Shown here: positions 8,117 through 11,803 of the stretch, one piece after another
Layout of the letters: every line of letters starts with the position of its first letter
Numbering within the stretch: position 1 is the first letter of the stretch
NCBI GenBank assembly: GCA_004299545.1
Contig: SCRB01000266.1
Span: 1 to 11,803, forward strand
Reading direction: 5' to 3'
Length of the DNA: 11,803 bases
Origin: Rhizobiaceae bacterium
GTDB taxonomy: Bacteria > Pseudomonadota > Alphaproteobacteria > Rhizobiales > Rhizobiaceae
Notes under the pieces: model-generated
Database searches by the model: none
Seen by the model: the letters and a program-made list of their open reading frames with translations, nothing else
Told to the model about the DNA's origin: nothing
Position numbers and translations under genes: made by a program

Positions 8117-8530
8117 ATGATTCCGGGGCGATTGCGCCAATGCCTGAAAATTCTGAGATGGGAGCCTGCCGACCTTGCGGACGAACTTGGCCGCCGGGAA
8201 TGCGAGGTCAAGGCATGGATCGAAGGGCACGCTCCTGCGTCCCTTGCCGTTGCCGCATGGATCGAGGCGCTGGCTAAGGCGCATGAGACGTTGGCGCCGC
8301 CGGGCCGGATCTCGACGGCATCGAAACCGACGAGCAAGGAAATCGAACCGGCGGGGATCAGGCTGCCCGAGGCGAGCCGTCGAACGATACAGTTAGGGAC
8401 CACACAAGGGCTGACGCGGCGCCCGGCACATCCGCTTGGAACCGGATTTTCCGGCGCGGCTGGCATTCCAGCCGCTTCAGCCGCTACATCGTCGAAAGGA
8501 GGTTCAAGCCATGGATCGCGCCCGCTTTGA
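8117..8530 (+). CDS. Small helix-turn-helix-like protein with long tail
   Basis: The first 65 residues (MIPGRLRQCLKILRWEPADL, then ADELGRRECEVKAWIEGHAP and LAVAAWIEALAKAHETL) have the layout of a Cro/CI-type helix-turn-helix domain. A first helix precedes a D-L-A-D-E-L-G helix, and a recognition-like helix then ends in W-I-E-G. It could bind DNA and regulate its neighbours, but this is inferred from pattern only. GGGAGG lies seven bases before the ATG at 8117. The remaining 70 or so residues are low in hydrophobics, rich in Ala, Ser, Thr and Pro, and run 20 bp into the next gene. A natural protein of about 65-75 residues extended by a frameshift would explain this. It sits 31 bp after the preceding small gene. 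Confidence 0.6.
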   Translation: MIPGRLRQCLKILRWEPADLADELGRRECEVKAWIEGHAPASLAVAAWIEALAKAHETLAPPGRISTASKPTSKEIEPAGIRLPEASRRTIQLGTTQGLTRRPAHPLGTGFSGAAGIPAASAATSSKGGSSHGSRPL

Positions 8531-8807
8531 GGAGCCAGTCACGCTTCTTGTCGGGATGGGCTTCCCCGCAAAAATCGAAAGTGCGACGGAAGCATACGCT
8601 CTGCTTCAGGATTGGCCGGCCGCCAATCGGAACCATACGCATGCCGTTGCTCTCAATGCCTGCAAGGCCGGTATCGCGGGCGAAGTCGATCCGGAAACGG
8701 TGCGCGCGGCTCTCGTCGCGTTCGCGCGACGTAACGACATATTGGTGCCTGACATGAGCGCGCCTCCAGCCTCATCTCGACTCATCGAGGCGCACCACAT
8801 CGGATGA
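8511..8807 (+). CDS. DUF982 family protein (second copy)
   Basis: The 98-residue product matches the DUF982 layout: FEEPVTLLVGMGFPAKIESA at the N terminus, TEAYALLQDWP, then HAVALNACKAGIAGEVDPET and VRAALVAFARRNDI. Function of the family is unknown. The ATG at 8511 is preceded by AAAGGAGG, eight bases away, which is one of the strongest ribosome sites in the window. The gene overlaps the end of the preceding frame by 20 bp. It differs greatly in sequence from the DUF982 gene at 4508-4840, so the two are distant paralogues and not a local duplication. htpG follows after 108 bp. Confidence 0.8.
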   Translation: MDRARFEEPVTLLVGMGFPAKIESATEAYALLQDWPAANRNHTHAVALNACKAGIAGEVDPETVRAALVAFARRNDILVPDMSAPPASSRLIEAHHIG

Positions 8808-8861
8808 TCCACGCAGACCCGCATTTGAAACGCGGCCGCTATTGCCTTACGGCGGGCCGTC

Positions 8862-8886
8862 CTTAGAAATTGAAGCCGATCCCATC
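8862..8886 (+). promoter_or_regulatory. Possible RpoH-like promoter of htpG
   Basis: CTTAGA (8862-8867) is followed after 13 bp by CCCATC (8881-8886), about 30 bp before the htpG ATG. The elements resemble heat-shock promoters, but the spacing is about 3 bp shorter than in the other two candidates here. Confidence 0.3.
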
Positions 8887-8915
8887 GACAAGCAGCAACA
8901 AGATAGTGATTTGAA

Positions 8916-10808
8916 ATGACGACGGATACGACTGCAGCGGAAACGAAAACGTTCGAGGCGGATGTCGCGCGGCTCCTGCACCTGATGGTGCATTCGGTCT
9001 ATTCCGACCGAGACGTCTTCCTGCGCGAACTGATCTCCAACGCAGCCGACGCCTGCGAGAAGCTCCGCTATGAGGCGATCAGCCATCCGGAGCTTCTGGG
9101 CGACGACCCGCAGCCGCGCATCACGATCGGAGCCGATCCGGACGAAAAGCGGCTTTCCGTCGAAGACAACGGCATCGGCATGAGTCGGGATGAAATGACG
9201 GAAGCGCTTGGCACCATCGCACGGTCCGGCACTCGGGCATTCATGGAAAGCATGGAAGGGGGTAAGGCGGCGGACGGTACACAGCTCATCGGCCAGTTCG
9301 GCATCGGTTTCTATTCCGCCTTCATGGTCGCCGACAGGGTCGATGTGATCAGCCGCCGGGCAGATGGCGAGGAGGCCTGGCGCTGGTCATCCGACGGCAA
9401 GGGCGCTTACGAGGTCGGCTCGGTACCGCTCGACGAGGCGCCGAACCGCGGTACCCGCGTCGTCCTTCATCTGATGGAGGATGCCAAGCCCTACACCGAA
9501 GCCTTCCGTCTCGAGCGGCTGGTGAAGTCGCAGTCCGGGCACGTGCCGGTGCCGATCGCTCTGATCGAGAAACCGTCTGCCGCGCCGAAGGAAGTAGCCG
9601 ACGGAACGGCCTTGTGGATGCGGCCCAAAAGCGAAATCAAGCCCGAAGAGTATACGGATTTCTATCGCAATGTTTCGGGCCAGTATGACGAACCGGCCGC
9701 GACGATCCATTTCCGCGCCGAGGGGCGGCAGGAATACAGCGTGCTGGCCTTCATCCCCGGTTCGCGCCCATTCGACCTCTTCGACCAGGATCGCAAGGGA
9801 CGCATGAAGCTCTATGTGCGGCGTGTCTTCATCACCGACGATGCCGACCTTCTGCCGCGCTATCTGCGCTTCGTGCGCGGTGTCGTCGATTCCGCCGACC
9901 TGCCGCTCAACGTCTCGCGCGAGATGATCCAGGAGAGCCCGCTTCTGGCAGCGATCCGCAAGGGTGTGGCCAATCGCATCCTGACCGAACTTGGCCGGAT
10001 GGCGGAAAACGAGGCGGAAGCCTACGCCCGGATATGGGAGAATTTCGGGACGGTCTTGAAGGAAGGGCTCTACGAGGACTTCGAACGGCGCGAGCAATTG
10101 TTCAAACTAGCCCGTTTCCGGTCGACAGCCTCCGGTGAGACGCTGCGCAGCCTCGACGACTATGTCGCATCGATGAAGGAAGGGCAGAAGGCCATTTTCT
10201 TCATGACGGGCGACGACCGGGGGCGGCTTGAAGCCTCGCCGCAACTCGAAGGCTTCAAGACGCGCGGCATCGAGGTCCTGCTTTTAACCGATCCCGTCGA
10301 CAGCTTTTGGGTGACGATCGCGCCGGAGTACGAGGGCAAGCCGTTCAGGTCGGTGACGCAGGGGGCAGCCGATCTTTCGGACGTTCCTCTCCTCGACGAT
10401 GCGGCGAAGCCAAGTGCCGAAACACCCTCGGACATCGCGACGTTCATCGCCTTCGTCAAGACCGCGCTCGGCGATGCGGTGTCGGATGTGAAGGCTTCCG
10501 ATCGCCTGACGGAAAGCGCCGTCTGCCTGGTCGCTCCGGATCATGGGCCCGACCGACAGTTCGAGCGCCTGCTCAACGCGGCAGGTCGCCTCGACAAGGC
10601 CGCCAAACCAATCCTCGAAATCAATCCCCGGCACGAGCGTATCGTGGCCTTAGCCAAACTCGGCAAGGGAGAGCGGGCTTTCAAGGAGGACGCGGCACAT
10701 CTCCTCTACGACGAAGCGCGCGTGCTCGACGGCGACAAGCCGGTGGATGCAAGGGCTTTCTCGGAGCGGCTCGCGCGCATCGTCGCCCGAGGCCTGCCTC
10801 GAAGCTGA
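8916..10808 (+). CDS. htpG: Molecular chaperone HtpG (bacterial Hsp90)
   Basis: HtpG is the dimeric ATP-driven Hsp90 of bacteria, which remodels late folding intermediates with DnaK. The 630-residue product is full length. Its GHKL ATPase domain (about 14-220) has the catalytic Glu38 and Asn42 in RELISNAADACEKLR. DNGIGM follows at 84-89, and the lid and glycine-rich loop GQFGIGFYSAF at 126-136. The middle domain includes YVRRVFITDDADLLPRYLRF and DLPLNVSREMIQESPLL. The C-terminal dimerisation domain ends ARIVARGLPRS. No clear Shine-Dalgarno motif precedes the ATG at 8916, unlike nearly all other genes here, so initiation may be weak or coupled. It closes the chaperone cluster. No terminator with a U-tract is seen right after the stop. 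Confidence 0.97.
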   Translation: MTTDTTAAETKTFEADVARLLHLMVHSVYSDRDVFLRELISNAADACEKLRYEAISHPELLGDDPQPRITIGADPDEKRLSVEDNGIGMSRDEMTEALGTIARSGTRAFMESMEGGKAADGTQLIGQFGIGFYSAFMVADRVDVISRRADGEEAWRWSSDGKGAYEVGSVPLDEAPNRGTRVVLHLMEDAKPYTEAFRLERLVKSQSGHVPVPIALIEKPSAAPKEVADGTALWMRPKSEIKPEEYTDFYRNVSGQYDEPAATIHFRAEGRQEYSVLAFIPGSRPFDLFDQDRKGRMKLYVRRVFITDDADLLPRYLRFVRGVVDSADLPLNVSREMIQESPLLAAIRKGVANRILTELGRMAENEAEAYARIWENFGTVLKEGLYEDFERREQLFKLARFRSTASGETLRSLDDYVASMKEGQKAIFFMTGDDRGRLEASPQLEGFKTRGIEVLLLTDPVDSFWVTIAPEYEGKPFRSVTQGAADLSDVPLLDDAAKPSAETPSDIATFIAFVKTALGDAVSDVKASDRLTESAVCLVAPDHGPDRQFERLLNAAGRLDKAAKPILEINPRHERIVALAKLGKGERAFKEDAAHLLYDEARVLDGDKPVDARAFSERLARIVARGLPRS

Positions 10809-11098
10809 CGCCGGGTGGTTTCTCCGCTATTTGGATCTTGTTTCACGGTTCCGGAGGGACCGTCGATACCATCCGACCGGCTTCAAAGAGTTCCGCACTG
10901 CCCTTTTATGCGACTTCAGACGCACAAAAGGCGAACGTGTAGCAGCGGCTTATGCATTTTCGATATCAACAGCTCTGGCTCGGTTCGCCGATCCGCGGGC
11001 TTGTGAATAGCTGGAAAGAGGCCGCTACCGGACTGTCCGTTATCGGGTAGCGCTCTGCAGATAGCTGCCAATCCGCCCCCGGCCTCCTTCCTCTCGTT
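10809..11098. other. Gene-free stretch after htpG with two inverted repeats
   Basis: No open frame here has a convincing start, ribosome site or domain. Two inverted repeats stand out. CCTTTTATGCG (10902-10912) faces CGCACAAAAGG (10921-10931) across 8 nt, with one mismatch that becomes a G-U pair in minus-strand RNA. CGCTACC (11023-11029) faces GGTAGCG (11046-11052). Neither is followed by a U-tract on the + strand. Confidence 0.45.
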
Positions 11099-11572
11099 CT
11101 AAGGTGATTGATAAGCGAGCCGCCGCGATCGCGAGAGGGGCCGGTATTCGGCCACGGTCAGGGTCGTGATGTCACCGACGCCGCGTTCGTCGAGATTGCC
11201 GGCGGAGGCATGATGGGCCGCATGCGCACGGCGCCAGTAATCGTATGGCGTGAAGGTCAAGACGCCGATCAGCCGACCGGTCCAGTCATCCGCCCTGCGA
11301 CGAGCGAAGAATGACCCGTGACCGCAATCGTGCTGGATCATAAACAGGCGAAGCAGAAAGCCCGCCGCCGGAATGGTCAGGGCAATACCCCACCAGAGGC
11401 CATGATGCACCGCGACCGCAGCGAGCACCCAGAGAGCGACAAACGGGACGAGCGTCACTCCCAGTTCGAGCATGCTGCGGCCTCTCTGGGGTGTCCGATA
11501 GGTGGAGAGGATTTTGGGCCAGGCCCGTTCGCCGGCTTCAGTAAGAGGAATGGGTGCGGCGGCTGGCGTCAA
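11099..11572 (-). pseudogene. Fatty-acid desaturase, truncated at its C terminus
   Basis: Membrane di-iron fatty-acid desaturases introduce double bonds into acyl chains and adjust membrane fluidity. The 157-residue frame matches the N-terminal half: an EAGERAWPKILSTYR entry segment, two hydrophobic segments (about 36-54 and 59-78), the first histidine box HDCGH (81-85), then WTGRLIGVLTFTPYDYWRR and the second box HAAHH (117-121). After LAYQSP it stops, where full-length relatives of roughly 340 residues continue to further membrane segments and a third HxxHH box. Three metal-binding boxes are needed, so this product should be inactive. The start is TTG at 11572, directly after an in-frame TGA, with AGGAAAG nearby. 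The break near 11108 marks a deletion or rearrangement junction next to the chaperone cluster. Confidence 0.8.
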
Positions 11573-11691
11573 TGATCAGACTTTCCTGAGTCCAGTACCC
11601 AGTGCATGTCTGGAACAGGCTGCTCTTGCAATCGAGATGTTGCTGATTGGGCTTCGCGCGCCGGTCGGTAAAATCTCATACCTCGTACATG

Positions 11692-11728
11692 AGCGATCGA
11701 AGTCCCGCCTGGCAGGCGGAGGTCGCTC
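11692..11728. repeat. Interrupted inverted repeat
   Basis: GAGCGA (11692-11697) faces TCGCTC (11723-11728). Inside lies CGCCTG-G-CAGGCG (11706-11718), flanked by further C-G pairs. The whole can fold as a long stem with an asymmetric bulge. It lies upstream of the truncated desaturase. A terminator of a gene entering from the right, or an operator, are both possible. Confidence 0.45.
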
Positions 11729-11757
11729 TAAACGTGCAGATGAGCGATCTTCTGTTT

Positions 11758-11803
11758 TCATGTGAGACGGTTGTCTTCGACGATCTGCCGAGCGCGGCGG
11801 CGG
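11758..11803 (-). CDS. Possible C-terminal end of a gene entering from the right
   Basis: A minus-strand frame runs from the window edge to a TGA at 11758 and ends ARQIVEDNRLT. Composition is plausible for a protein C terminus, and the inverted repeat at 11692-11728 lies 30 bp downstream, as a terminator would. Fourteen codons are too few to identify a family. Confidence 0.2.
   Translation of the reverse strand, partial: RRRARQIVEDNRLT

Noticed and set aside
10902..10931. An integron attC site or transposon terminal repeat
   Set aside because: Core-site motifs of attC are absent, and no matching transposase, second terminal repeat or target duplication is seen.
10747..11010. An 87-codon + strand frame running past the end of htpG
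   Set aside because: It overlaps htpG in another frame, has no ribosome site and resembles no known protein.

Overview
The window is GC-rich alphaproteobacterial DNA, most likely from a member of the Hyphomicrobiales (rhizobial group). The clues are a Usg-family protein, two DUF982 proteins, a CIRCE operator in front of groESL, RpoH-like promoters of the CTTGAC/CCCAT kind, and a ROSE-type RNA thermometer in front of a small heat-shock gene. No genus can be named from the sequence alone. No replication, transfer, integrase or transposase gene is visible, but gene fragments and gene-free stretches suggest an accessory or rearranged region.

Layout. Positions 1-1982 hold the 3' part of a mercury-resistance operon on the + strand: a full-length merA and a small merE with a GTG start. 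Positions 1983-2385 are decayed sequence. Positions 2386-3589 form a minus-strand unit of two Hsp20 genes, preceded by a promoter and an ~85-nt leader that folds as a ROSE thermometer. Positions 3590-4140 carry no recognisable gene and end with a perfect 32-bp tandem duplication. A small conserved-looking gene (4199-4417) behind an RpoH-like promoter and a DUF982 gene (4508-4840) follow on the + strand. The DUF982 gene converges on a minus-strand pair, usg and a hypothetical gene (4824-5465).

The divergent interval 5466-5796 carries the control region of groES-groEL (5797-7791), including a CIRCE operator. A strong hairpin follows groEL. Three small genes come next: a hypothetical protein, a helix-turn-helix-like protein and a second DUF982 protein. 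They lead to htpG (8916-10808). The right end has a gene-free stretch, a fatty-acid desaturase cut off after its second histidine box (minus strand), and about 230 bp with a hairpin.

Functional reading: the centre is a compact proteostasis island. It combines ATP-independent holdases (two Hsp20), the GroES/GroEL folding chamber and the Hsp90-type chaperone HtpG, interleaved with small proteins of unknown function. Control appears layered: an RpoH-like sigma factor, HrcA acting at CIRCE, and temperature-sensed translation through ROSE. Mercuric reductase beside it removes a metal that damages protein thiols, so detoxification and protein repair could serve together, but that link is inference from adjacency.
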